From NCBI RefSeq assembly GCF_014982855.1, contig NZ_JADCKF010000015.1, positions 1 through 64,000 of the forward strand: a stretch of 64,000 bases of DNA, in the 5' to 3' direction. The position numbers and the translations under genes were made by a program. Each line of letters opens with the position of its first letter. Within the stretch, counting starts at the first letter, position 1. A model generated the notes under the pieces. It worked only from the letters and a program-made list of their open reading frames with translations. It did not search any database and had not been told where the DNA came from. Positions 1-8,774 of this stretch are shown piece after piece. This DNA is from Pseudoflavonifractor gallinarum (lineage in GTDB: Bacteria > Bacillota > Clostridia > Oscillospirales > Oscillospiraceae).

Positions 1-72
1 TGGGGCAACAAGAAATACATGAATATGAAGCACCTGGAAGCAGCCTTTGAGGATGCCTCCATTGCTGGCTAA
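1..72 (+). CDS. C-terminal end of an unknown protein
   Basis: The first 23 codons of the window are open and end at TAA 70-72; the reading contains NKKYMNMKHLEAAFED. The gene begins outside the window and I do not recognise the tail. A strong terminator lies about 100 bases downstream, which fits a real gene end. Too little remains to assign a function. Confidence 0.45.
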   Translation, partial: WGNKKYMNMKHLEAAFEDASIAG

Positions 73-177
73 CTTCATTCATGCCAGGGGCTGTAAACCA
101 ATTTGCGCAAAACTCTTGACACTACCTAGGCCAAGCCCTATGCGTTGAAAACCATTTTAGACAATTTGCAAGTATGA

Positions 178-216
178 AAGCCGCAAATCACTGTTTCGCT
201 GATTTGCGGCTTTTCT
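178..216 (+). terminator. Rho-independent terminator
   Basis: A perfect 13-bp stem (AAGCCGCAAATCA at 178-190 pairing with 200-212) with a 9-base loop is followed by TTCT. It lies between the gene tail at the left edge and the convergent esterase gene. Confidence 0.8.
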
Positions 217-322
217 AATATAAAATACGATGGAACTTCCGAAAAGACTTGTTAATATCCAATTGTGTCATGGGGAAGGGGGGGAGTTCAGGAACTCCAG
301 CAATTTCTGCTGCAGCTCCTGT

Positions 323-1006
323 TCACCCAAGCAGCCAGGCAATGCTGGATGCGGTGCGCTGTACCGCATGGTCGTAGTGGTTGCCTGGATTCAGCTGAAA
401 TACTGTGTCGATCCCCTTGCTCTGATAGAAGGACTGGATCTCCTCCGTGTTCTGTCGGACACTTCTCAGAACAGGATTGCGGGTTTTGCTCTCCTTGTCC
501 CCCAGGGAAAAATACATACACTCCGGCCGGCACTTTGGTTCATGGGAGACGATATACTCTTTCATGCCGGGAAACCAAAGAGAGCCGGATATGCTGCCAA
601 CCCGTGAAAAGAGATCCGTCTGGTAGATGGCATACAGTGCAAACAGCCCCGCCAGAGAGTACCCGGCGATCCCGCGCCAACAAGGAACTCCGCTAATCTC
701 TTTCTCTACCGTCGGAATAATCTCCTCGGTCAGGAGCCGCAAATAGTCATCTGCACCGCCGGTACAGGGCTCGGCATTTCGGAAGGCGGGTGGGCTGTCC
801 CAGGGCGCCATGTCGTGGCTCCAGTCCAGATTGCTGATGGCTACCAGTGTGAATGGCGGGCAGCCGATAGCCTGTGCGGCCTCATATAGCTTCTGGCCTT
901 CGGCAGAGAAGGTGTTGAGATAGATGATAGGCGTATTTGTTTTAAGACTTGGAAAAAGGGATATGGTTTTGCTTTGAACTGAGAAGGTATACATAACTTT
1001 TATCAT
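323..1006 (-). CDS. Putative esterase, alpha/beta hydrolase (esterase D-like)
   Basis: A 227-residue cytosolic protein with no signal peptide. It has an alpha/beta-hydrolase nucleophile elbow, AGYSLAG, near residue 115, and a C-terminal NPGNH that could supply the catalytic His. The layout resembles the PF00756 group that includes siderophore and acyl esterases; the substrate cannot be read from sequence. The start is ATG at 1006, with GAAAGTGG just upstream. It is roughly three-quarters identical to the gene at 58869-59555, including the start context, so the two are paralogues. It is divergent from the helicase gene that starts at 1223. Confidence 0.8.
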   Translation of the reverse strand: MIKVMYTFSVQSKTISLFPSLKTNTPIIYLNTFSAEGQKLYEAAQAIGCPPFTLVAISNLDWSHDMAPWDSPPAFRNAEPCTGGADDYLRLLTEEIIPTVEKEISGVPCWRGIAGYSLAGLFALYAIYQTDLFSRVGSISGSLWFPGMKEYIVSHEPKCRPECMYFSLGDKESKTRNPVLRSVRQNTEEIQSFYQSKGIDTVFQLNPGNHYDHAVQRTASSIAWLLG

Positions 1007-1146
1007 CCACTTTCTGTTTTGACAGGGGGCTATACACGGAATAGTCCTGCTTATTGGACAAATATGAGGCTAAACTGAGTTCTCCATGATGGGAAAATGG
1101 GACAGAGCAAAGGGAGACCGCTTTGTTGATATTTGCCAATAAGTCC

Positions 1147-1184
1147 TTGTCGGATTTTGGAATTCCAGTTATACTAGGTACAAT
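1147..1184 (+). promoter_or_regulatory. Probable promoter of the DUF3427 helicase gene
   Basis: Two overlapping sigma-70-type promoters fit: TTGTCG (1147) with 17 bp to TATACT (1170), and TTGGAA (1157) with 16 bp to TACAAT (1179). Both precede the GTG at 1223. Only the sequence match supports this. Confidence 0.45.
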
Positions 1185-1222
1185 ATACATCCATAAAGAG
1201 AAGATAGGAAGAGTGAAATATA

Positions 1223-4200
1223 GTGTTGCCTCCTGGTCTCTACGAACAAGTCATCAATACTGCCCTGAACCGCGAGCTTTCGGAAATTTCCGATGCCCGC
1301 AAATCGGTTGCACCTATTGACAAGGCAGAGGCTTCCAAGGTGCTGGCGCGGTACCTGGCGGATGTGGTGCAAAAGGGTCTGGAGAATGTGGCGGACAACG
1401 GTGGTGACATCTCTATGCAGATTGGCCTGGCAAACCAGATTGTAACCCTCATCCAAAACACAACTGGGGAGGCCGACTTTGCTGCGTTGAGTATCGACCA
1501 GCGGGCAGAGCAGCTTCTTGCGCTTTTACGGGAGCAAGACCCCCGCCTGGCAGTGGGCAAAACGGCTGCTGACCTGAGCCGGCCGGAGACCTCCATCGCC
1601 CAGAGCAGTCTGTTCACCGGGGCCATTCATGAGCCCCAGATGTACACAGAGCTCAAAAAGGAGATCGTCTCCGCCAACCGCATTGACATGCTGGTGTCCT
1701 TCATCAAGTGGAGCGGCCTGCGGCTCCTGATGGACGAGCTGTTGGAGTTCACCCAAAACGGAGGGGAGCTGCGGATCATCACCACCTCCTACATGGGAGC
1801 CACCGATGTGAAGGCCATTGAGGAGCTGCGGACCCTTCCCAACACGAAAATCAAGGTCAGCTACGGCACCAAACGTACCCGGCTTCACGCCAAGGCCTAT
1901 GTCTTTTACCGGGATACCGGCTTTACTACCGCCTATGTGGGTTCCTCCAACCTGTCCAACGCCGCCATTTCCAGCGGCCTGGAATGGAATGTGAAGGTCA
2001 CTCGCCGGGAACTGCCGGAGACCATCGACAAGATCGCCGCCACCTTCGAGAGCTACTGGAATTCCAGTGAGTTTGAGTACTACTCCGAGGATCAGAAAGA
2101 GCGGCTGGCACGGGCGCTGAAAGCGGAAAAATACTTCGATGCCAACAACGCCGAAGTGTACACCATGGATATTGCACCCTACTCCTACCAGCAGGAGATT
2201 CTGGATAAGCTGGAGGCCGAGCGCACCGTCCGAGGCTATACCCGCAACCTGGTAGTGGCCGCTACCGGCACCGGAAAGACGGTGATCTCCGCTCTGGACT
2301 ACAAGCGTTTTTGCAAGCAGCACCCCGGAAAGCCTTGCAGGCTGCTCTTTGTGGCACACCGGGAGGAGATTCTGCGGCAGAGCCTGTACACCTTCCGGGC
2401 CGTTTTGAAGGACGCTAACTTCGGGGAGCTATTTGTGGGTAACTGCAAACCTGAGAGCATTGACCAGCTGTTTTTGTCCATTCAGACCTTCAACTCTCAG
2501 GATTTTGCCGCCAAGACTGTTTCGGATTTTTACGACTACATCGTTGTGGATGAGTTCCACCACGCGGCAGCGCCTACCTATCAGAAACTGCTGTCCTACT
2601 ATCAGCCTCAAATTCTCCTGGGCCTGACCGCTACCCCGGAGCGTATGGACGGCAAGAGTGTGCTGCCCTATTTCAACAACCAGATTGCCGCAGAAATCCG
2701 ACTGCCGGAGGCCATCGACCGCAAGTTGCTGTGTCCCTTCCAGTATTTTGGCGTCACCGACACGGTGGATCTGAACACCCTGAAATGGAGTACCGGCGGC
2801 TACGATAAAGGTGAACTTTCCAACCTCTACACCTTCAGCGGCGCCGTGGCAAACCGCCGCGCCGACCTGGTGGTGTCCTCCCTTCTCAAGTATGTGACCG
2901 ACATCGACGAGGTGAAGGGGTTGGGCTTCTGCGTGTCCATTGAGCATGCGGAGTTTATGTGTCGCTATTTCAACGACCGCGGAATTCCCTCCATTTTCCT
3001 GACTGGAAAATCCTCCGATGAGGAGAGAAAAAACGCTAAAGGGCGGCTGGTAGGCGGTGAGGTTCGCTTTATCTTCGTGGTAGACATCTACAACGAGGGT
3101 GTGGACATCCCGGAGGTCAACACCGTACTGTTCCTGCGGCCCACTGAGTCCCTGACCATCTTCCTCCAGCAGCTGGGCCGTGGCCTGCGGTTGGCGGAGG
3201 ATAAGGAATGCCTGACGGTGCTGGACTTTATCGGCCAGGCCAACAAGCGGTACAACTTCGAGGATAAATTTGCCGCCCTGTTGTCCAACACCACTCGCAG
3301 TGTGACCCGAGAGATTAAAGATGGATTTGTCTCAGCGCCCAAGGGCTGCTATATACAGCTGGAGAAGAAGGCTGCCAAGTACATTCTGGACAACATCCGA
3401 GCTTCCTGCGGCAATACCGCTGGGTTGGTATCCAGGGTGGCCAGCTTTACAGAGGATACGGGCTTGGAGCTGACCCTGGCAAATTTTCTGGACTATTACC
3501 ACTTGGACCCCAGGGCAATTTACAAGTTTTCTTCCTTCTCCCGCATCTGTGCCCGGGCGGATAGAATCGCGGACTTCAGAGACCCGCTAGAGGAGGTCCT
3601 TACAAAAGCCCTCGGCCGGTTGGCCGTTGTGGACTCCCGGCGCTGGATCCGCTTTTTGCTGGATCTACTGCCCTGTCTGGACGATATGGACTTTACGGCG
3701 CTGAGTGAGCTGGATTGGCGGATGCTTCAGATGTTCTATGTGACCGTCTGGGGCAAAGCGGCAGAGAGTTGGGAAGCCGATGAGGTGCTGGATAACCTGT
3801 ATGCCCTTTCGGACAGCCCAGTGCTGTTGGGAGAGCTTCTGGATCTGCTCCGCTATCGGTATGAACAGATCGATTTCATTGACGAGCCGGTGGATTTGGG
3901 CTTTGACTGCCCGCTGGACCTCCACTGCACCTATACTCGGGATCAGCTGCTGGTGGCACTGGATTTCCTGAAACCGGTGACCGTACGCGAGGGTGTCAAG
4001 TGGCTACCGGAGAAGCAGTTGGACGTGTTCTTTGTGACGCTGAACAAGGCGGATAAGGACTACTCGCCCACCACCATGTATCACGATTACTCCATCAACG
4101 AAAACCTGTTTCACTGGCAGAGCCAGAGCACCACAGCGGCAGACTCTCCCACTGGGCAGCGGTATATTCATCACCGGGAGCGCGGGAGTAAGGTGCTGCT

Positions 4201-4378
4201 ATTTGTTCGGGAGTTCAAGGCAGATCGGATTACAGGTGGTGCAGCGGCCTATACCTTCCTGGGAACGGCGAACTATGTAAAGCATAATGGAAGCAAGCCC
4301 ATGAATATTACCTGGAAGCTGGACAGTACGATTCCGGCAAAGTTTTTGAAGAAGACAAATAAATTGGTGGTGGGATAA
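1223..4378 (+). CDS. PLD-domain / SF2 helicase with C-terminal DUF3427
   Basis: A 1051-residue DNA-processing protein, probably cytosolic. After about 130 unassigned residues comes a phospholipase-D-like domain with an HAK motif near residue 221 followed by GSSN near 240. The superfamily-2 helicase core follows, with ATGTGKT (~347-353), DEFHH (~443-447), TATPER (~470) and QLGRGLR (~650-656). The last ~350 residues fit DUF3427. The start is GTG 1223 or TTG 1226, with GGAAG about 11 bases upstream. The stop is directly followed by the NUDIX gene ATG, so the two are probably one transcript. Helicases of this build occur in defence and DNA-repair settings; the exact role here is inference. Confidence 0.85.
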   Translation: MLPPGLYEQVINTALNRELSEISDARKSVAPIDKAEASKVLARYLADVVQKGLENVADNGGDISMQIGLANQIVTLIQNTTGEADFAALSIDQRAEQLLALLREQDPRLAVGKTAADLSRPETSIAQSSLFTGAIHEPQMYTELKKEIVSANRIDMLVSFIKWSGLRLLMDELLEFTQNGGELRIITTSYMGATDVKAIEELRTLPNTKIKVSYGTKRTRLHAKAYVFYRDTGFTTAYVGSSNLSNAAISSGLEWNVKVTRRELPETIDKIAATFESYWNSSEFEYYSEDQKERLARALKAEKYFDANNAEVYTMDIAPYSYQQEILDKLEAERTVRGYTRNLVVAATGTGKTVISALDYKRFCKQHPGKPCRLLFVAHREEILRQSLYTFRAVLKDANFGELFVGNCKPESIDQLFLSIQTFNSQDFAAKTVSDFYDYIVVDEFHHAAAPTYQKLLSYYQPQILLGLTATPERMDGKSVLPYFNNQIAAEIRLPEAIDRKLLCPFQYFGVTDTVDLNTLKWSTGGYDKGELSNLYTFSGAVANRRADLVVSSLLKYVTDIDEVKGLGFCVSIEHAEFMCRYFNDRGIPSIFLTGKSSDEERKNAKGRLVGGEVRFIFVVDIYNEGVDIPEVNTVLFLRPTESLTIFLQQLGRGLRLAEDKECLTVLDFIGQANKRYNFEDKFAALLSNTTRSVTREIKDGFVSAPKGCYIQLEKKAAKYILDNIRASCGNTAGLVSRVASFTEDTGLELTLANFLDYYHLDPRAIYKFSSFSRICARADRIADFRDPLEEVLTKALGRLAVVDSRRWIRFLLDLLPCLDDMDFTALSELDWRMLQMFYVTVWGKAAESWEADEVLDNLYALSDSPVLLGELLDLLRYRYEQIDFIDEPVDLGFDCPLDLHCTYTRDQLLVALDFLKPVTVREGVKWLPEKQLDVFFVTLNKADKDYSPTTMYHDYSINENLFHWQSQSTTAADSPTGQRYIHHRERGSKVLLFVREFKADRITGGAAAYTFLGTANYVKHNGSKPMNITWKLDSTIPAKFLKKTNKLVVG

Positions 4379-4651
4379 ATGACAGAGGTAGTTGCAGCCC
4401 TGATCTGGGATCAGGATAAGTTTATGATTTGCCAGCGCCCGGCCCATAAGGCCAGAGGGCTATTATGGGAGTTCGTCGGCGGCAAGGTAGAGCCAGGCGA
4501 AACCAAAGAACAGGCACTCATTCGGGAATGTCAGGAGGAGCTGGGTATTACCCTGAATGTGGGGGAAGTATTCATGGATGTGGTCCACGAATACCCCGAT
4601 CTGACCGTTCATCTGACGCTGTTTCATGCAACCATCCGGGAAGGCATTTGA
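4379..4651 (+). pseudogene. NUDIX (MutT-like) hydrolase, 3' truncated
   Basis: Ninety residues starting at ATG 4379, immediately after the helicase stop. The NUDIX box is clear (GGKVEPGETKEQALIRECQEE, residues ~36-56, with the REx2EE core intact), preceded by MTEVVAALI as in (deoxy)nucleoside triphosphate pyrophosphohydrolases. Family members usually run to about 130 residues. Here the reading stops just after HATIREG, where the substrate-side C-terminus should follow. The next bases encode the tail of an unrelated McrC protein in another frame, so the 3' end appears deleted. The catalytic box survives, but folding is doubtful. Confidence 0.75.
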
Positions 4652-4953
4652 ATAGCGGCGAGCGGACTATATTGGATACCAAGTGGAAGCTTCTGTCTCC
4701 TCAGTGGCACAATTATGGAATCTCACAGGCGGATATGTACCAGATGTACGCATATCAGAAAGAATATGCGGCAAAACAGGTGGTGTTGCTTTATCCGGAT
4801 TGTGAAGCAATGGCAGGACAGAAAAGCCCTCTTTGCTATTCTTCTCCCAGCGGAAGTCTGGTCATAGTGGAGACATTGCATTTAGATTCTCTGATTGCGA
4901 TGGCAGAAGCAGTGAAAGAGTTGCTGGATGTAGCATCCCAGCCTTCAAAATAG
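4648..4953 (+). pseudogene. McrC-like restriction subunit, C-terminal remnant
   Basis: In the +2 frame relative to the NUDIX gene, about 100 residues match the end of the McrC nuclease subunit of McrBC modification-dependent restriction systems. They include ILDTKWKLL (the D-x-K half of the PD-(D/E)XK site), then a QADMYQMYAYQKEY helix and VVLLYPD. There is no start, no N-terminal domain and no McrB partner in the window. The fragment begins exactly where the NUDIX gene is cut, so it looks like the far side of a deletion. It ends at TAG 4953, about 50 bases before the next helicase. Confidence 0.7.
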
Positions 4954-5008
4954 CAATGCACGCCCAATCACGGAGAGATATCAGCAAAACGAAGAAGGGA
5001 GGTTTGTG

Positions 5009-7729
5009 ATGGACAGCAAAAAATACATGTTCCTGATCAATGGGCAGGACAAGACGGACTCCGTTGCCAGTTTCCGTTTTCAGGACGGTATGTGCGAGGT
5101 GGTTTACAGCAGCGCCCCAAAGCCCTACCACTACCGTGCCGAAAAAGTGCAGCTCCTGAAAGTACAGAGCCGGATCGATCCCTCACAGTTTATCATTACC
5201 GTGGATGGAAACCCTTTTTCTCAGATCGATGAGATTCTGGATTTTGGCTCCTTTTACCGTTTCATCCGGACAGGGAAAAGAGCCCTTACATATCCAAAAG
5301 GCCAAGTGGAACTTCAGAAAAACTGCCTTACGAGCCAGAGACAAGCGGGCGTTTTTGAGTATTTCAAAGAAACAGCAGCAGCGGTCAGTCTGGTGGCTGA
5401 AGACGGTCTCAATATTCTGAATGCCCAGTACGAGCGAATCCAGAGTGTCAGCGACGCAACGGTGCTGTCCTGCTATCTGGATTCTTCCAAGGAGCCTGCG
5501 GTGCGGGCGCTCCCTGAGGCAGTCATCTACCCCTTTGGTCTGAATCAGAGTCAGAAAACAGCGGTGGAGAATGCGCTTTCTTCCCAGATCAGCATTATCC
5601 AGGGGCCTCCCGGTACCGGAAAGACACAGACCATTTTGAATATCATCGCCAATGCAGTTCGGAATGGTCAAACAGTAGCTGTTGTCTCCAATAACAACTC
5701 TGCCACCCTGAATGTGGCGGAAAAGCTGGAGAAGAAAGGACTTTCGTTCCTGGCCGCTTTTCTGGGGAGCCGAGCGAATAAGGAGCATTTTCTGGAAGCA
5801 CAGACTGGTCAATATCCCGATATGTCGGCTTGGGCTCTGGAGGCGGAAGAGGAGGCACAACTGAACCAGGAGATAACGGTTCTCTCCAAAGAGCTCAGTG
5901 AGATGCTCAACGCGAAGAACCGCATTGCCGCCATCGAACAGGAACTCCTACAGCTGACGCCAGAGCAGCACTATTTCGGTGAGTACTACAGCACCTATGC
6001 GAAAGGTCTGAGGGATGAGGTAAAAGGGCTCTCTTCTCAAGAGATTTTGTCTCTCTGGTTGGAGTATGAGCAACATGCCCAGCAGGAGAGTATGTGGGCA
6101 AGCCTACTCCAAAAGATCGCTATTCTGTTTCGCTTCAATCGCAGTGCTCTGAGAGTATTTTTCAAAGCTCCGGAACTAGTCATTCCGTATCTCCAGAGGC
6201 AATTTTATATGGTGCGCCAACAGGAGTTGACAGAAGAGCGGGTTCAGTTGGAAAAGAAACTGGAGCGGTATGCCTTTGACGAGAAGATGGCAGAGCTGAC
6301 GGAAAAGTCTCTGCGGTTGTTCCGAGCAGAGTTAAGCGAAAAGTTTCCTTGGGAAGAGCCCCGTCGGTGCTTTGAGATGCGGGATTTCCGAGGTAAGTCC
6401 AGGGAATTCAATCGAGAGTATCCAGTGATCCTGAGTACGACTTACTCCATCAAGGGTACTCTAAACTTTGAACATACCTACGATTATCTCATCGTGGATG
6501 AGGCATCCCAGGTGGATTTGGCCACTGGTGTACTGGCCTTCGCCAGCGCCAAGAATATCGTCATTGTTGGAGATCTCCAGCAGCTTCCCAATGTGCTGGA
6601 CAACCAGAACATTCAGAAAAGTGAGGAGATTTGGGGCCGGTATTCTCTCCCGGAGACGTATCATTTCACCGCCCACAGTCTGCTCTCCTCCGCCATTGCC
6701 ACATGGCCGAAGGCTCCTACCGTTCTTCTGCGGGAACACTACCGCTGCCATCCCAAGATTATCAATTTCTGCAATCAGAAATTCTATGGCGGGAAGCTCA
6801 TCGTCATGACGGAGGACCATGAAGAGCCGGATGTCCTGACGATGTACCGGACAGCACCCGGCAACCACGCCCGTGGCCATCTGAACCAGAGACAAATTGA
6901 TGTGATTCGGCAAGAGGTGCTTCCCAGCCTGGAGAGACAGGGGTATGGAAGCATTGGCATCATTACGCCGTACCGGGACCAGGTGGCGGCAATCCAAACA
7001 CAGCTGGGCAAGGAATTGGAAGTGGCTACCGTCCATAAATTCCAGGGCCGGGAAAAGGACGCCATCGTTCTGACCTCCGTGGACAATGTTATTACGGACT
7101 TTGTGGATGATCCACGGATGCTGAATGTGGCGGTATCCAGGGCGGTCAAGTCCTTGACCGTCATTACCTCACAGGACCCGCAGAACGACCGAACCAACTA
7201 CGGCGATCTGGCGCGCTATATCGAATACAACAACTGTGCGGTAATTGAGAGCACGGTGTACTCTGTTTTTGATCTGCTCTACCAGGGGTATGCCGAGCAG
7301 CGGAGGGCCTTTCTGAAAAAGCATGGGCGGGTTTCAGAATACGACTCGGAAAATCTCGTCTATGCTGTGATTCAAAATATGCTCCAAAAAGCAGAGTTTT
7401 CTTTTGTGGATTGTGCGGCCCATGTGTCCTTGGTCAACTTGGTGAAGGACTACTCCATGTTGACGGAGGAAGAAACAGCATATGCCCGTAATCCCCTGAG
7501 CCATGTAGATTTTCTTTTGTTCCGTCGTATGGACAAATCTCCTTTGCTGGCGGTAGAGGTGGATGGTGCCGCCTTCCATGCCGCAGGAAGCGTCCAGGCG
7601 GACAGAGATGAAAAGAAAAACCGGATTTTTGAACAGTGTAATATTCCGCTGCTTCGACTTCGGACAGATGGGAGCGGGGAGGAGGAGCGCATGGAACAGG
7701 CGCTTCGGTCAGCAGTTTCTAACAGTTGA
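5009..7729 (+). CDS. SF1 (Upf1-like) helicase with C-terminal DUF2726-like nuclease domain
   Basis: A 906-residue protein. The helicase core has GPPGTGKT (~199-206), DEASQ (~497), GDLQQLPNV, REHYRCHP, VHKFQGREKDAI and NVAVSRA, all in the order of AAA_11/AAA_12 (Upf1/Dna2-type) helicases. Between motifs I and II is a ~200-residue helical insertion. The C-terminus carries HVDFLLF, AVEVDG and a following D-x3-K, which suggests a DUF2726-type PD-(D/E)XK fold. ATG 5009 is preferred over GTG 5006 because AAGGGAGG ends 6 bases before it. It follows the NUDIX/McrC scar co-directionally. A nucleic-acid defence or repair role is likely but unproven. Confidence 0.82.
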   Translation: MDSKKYMFLINGQDKTDSVASFRFQDGMCEVVYSSAPKPYHYRAEKVQLLKVQSRIDPSQFIITVDGNPFSQIDEILDFGSFYRFIRTGKRALTYPKGQVELQKNCLTSQRQAGVFEYFKETAAAVSLVAEDGLNILNAQYERIQSVSDATVLSCYLDSSKEPAVRALPEAVIYPFGLNQSQKTAVENALSSQISIIQGPPGTGKTQTILNIIANAVRNGQTVAVVSNNNSATLNVAEKLEKKGLSFLAAFLGSRANKEHFLEAQTGQYPDMSAWALEAEEEAQLNQEITVLSKELSEMLNAKNRIAAIEQELLQLTPEQHYFGEYYSTYAKGLRDEVKGLSSQEILSLWLEYEQHAQQESMWASLLQKIAILFRFNRSALRVFFKAPELVIPYLQRQFYMVRQQELTEERVQLEKKLERYAFDEKMAELTEKSLRLFRAELSEKFPWEEPRRCFEMRDFRGKSREFNREYPVILSTTYSIKGTLNFEHTYDYLIVDEASQVDLATGVLAFASAKNIVIVGDLQQLPNVLDNQNIQKSEEIWGRYSLPETYHFTAHSLLSSAIATWPKAPTVLLREHYRCHPKIINFCNQKFYGGKLIVMTEDHEEPDVLTMYRTAPGNHARGHLNQRQIDVIRQEVLPSLERQGYGSIGIITPYRDQVAAIQTQLGKELEVATVHKFQGREKDAIVLTSVDNVITDFVDDPRMLNVAVSRAVKSLTVITSQDPQNDRTNYGDLARYIEYNNCAVIESTVYSVFDLLYQGYAEQRRAFLKKHGRVSEYDSENLVYAVIQNMLQKAEFSFVDCAAHVSLVNLVKDYSMLTEEETAYARNPLSHVDFLLFRRMDKSPLLAVEVDGAAFHAAGSVQADRDEKKNRIFEQCNIPLLRLRTDGSGEEERMEQALRSAVSNS

Positions 7730-7764
7730 CCCCCCGAGATTACCAAGAGAAGAGGAACTATAAA

Positions 7765-8298
7765 ATGAATGTCATTTGCTTCGGCGATTCCAATACCTAC
7801 GGCTATGACCCACGGGGCTATTTCGGCGGGCGCTATGACACAGACAGCCGGTGGGTGGACATCCTGTCTGCGGAGACCGGGTGGAGAATCTCCAACATGG
7901 GGCAGAACGGCCGGGAGATTCCATCTGCCGTTCCCATCCTGCCCGCTGACACGGACCTGCTGATCGTCATGCTGGGGACCAACGATCTGCTCCAGGGGCG
8001 AAGCCCGGAGCAGGCGGCTGAGAAGCTGGAGCGGTTCCTCTCGAGCGTCTCCATGGATCGAAACAAGATCCTGCTGATTGCACCGCCGCCGGTGACCACT
8101 GGAGCGTGGGTGCCCAGCCAACAGCTCATTGACGACTCCTGCATCTTTGCACGACTTTGTCAGGACCTGGCGGAACAGTTGACGATCCGCTTTATAGACG
8201 CTGGAAAGTGGAATATCTCCCTGGCCTACGACGGCGTACATTTTACCGAGCAGGGGCACAAAACGTTTGCTGCCGGACTTCTGGAGGAACTGAAATGA
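7765..8298 (+). CDS. SGNH/GDSL hydrolase
   Basis: A 177-residue protein showing SGNH blocks in order: block I FGDSNTYG near residue 6 (catalytic Ser), block III GTNDLL near 73 (Gly/Asn oxyanion residues) and block V DGVHFTEQGH near 160 (catalytic Asp-x2-His). It resembles small cytosolic acyl-hydrolases of the arylesterase/lysophospholipase type and has no export signal. ATG 7765 is chosen because AAGAGAAGAGG lies 9 bases upstream. Its stop overlaps the ATG of the rhodanese gene (ATGA), so the two are translationally coupled. Confidence 0.85.
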   Translation: MNVICFGDSNTYGYDPRGYFGGRYDTDSRWVDILSAETGWRISNMGQNGREIPSAVPILPADTDLLIVMLGTNDLLQGRSPEQAAEKLERFLSSVSMDRNKILLIAPPPVTTGAWVPSQQLIDDSCIFARLCQDLAEQLTIRFIDAGKWNISLAYDGVHFTEQGHKTFAAGLLEELK

Positions 8299-8675
8299 AA
8301 CGAATGATCCCTTTTCTGTTTGCCCTTTTACTACTGACCGGATGCGGCGGGAATACTGCAGATGGCTCCTACCAGCAGATCACACAGGAAGAAGCCAAAG
8401 AGAGGATGGACAACCAAGAGGTCATCGTCCTGGATGTGCGGGAACAGGACGAATATGACAGCGGGCACATTCCAGGTGCCGTTCTTCTGCCGGCAGGCAC
8501 GATTGACGAAGATACTGCCGCTGAGGTGATCCCAGAAAAGGACTCCACGGTTCTGGTCTACTGCCGCAGCGGAAACCGCAGTAAGACAGCTTCCTCCATA
8601 CTAGCCGAACTAGGCTATACCAACATCTATGAATTCGGCGGCATCAACACATGGCCCTATGAGACGGAGCCGTAA
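8295..8675 (+). CDS. Rhodanese-domain lipoprotein
   Basis: A 126-residue protein. The N-terminus is a short lipoprotein signal, MKRMIPFLFALLLLTGC, with a clean lipobox ending at Cys17, so it should be anchored on the outer face of the membrane. The rest is one rhodanese domain, with VLDVREQDEYDSGHIPGA and the active-site loop CRSGNRS around Cys96. Such domains carry sulfur or act as sulfurtransferases; the partner is unknown. The start overlaps the SGNH hydrolase stop, with GGAGGAA 6 bases upstream. Confidence 0.88.
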   Translation: MKRMIPFLFALLLLTGCGGNTADGSYQQITQEEAKERMDNQEVIVLDVREQDEYDSGHIPGAVLLPAGTIDEDTAAEVIPEKDSTVLVYCRSGNRSKTASSILAELGYTNIYEFGGINTWPYETEP

Positions 8676-8774
8676 GATAAACGGCCCTTGGACGTAAAAT
8701 CTATATTGTGACAAACAAAGAAAGAGTCAGTTAGAAGCTCAGGCTGCCCAACGTGTAAACTGTGGAGGGATCAT

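Noticed and set aside
942-1190. 82-codon minus-strand ORF before the DUF3427 helicase
   Set aside because: It covers the divergent promoter region, lacks a ribosome site and shows no protein-like pattern.
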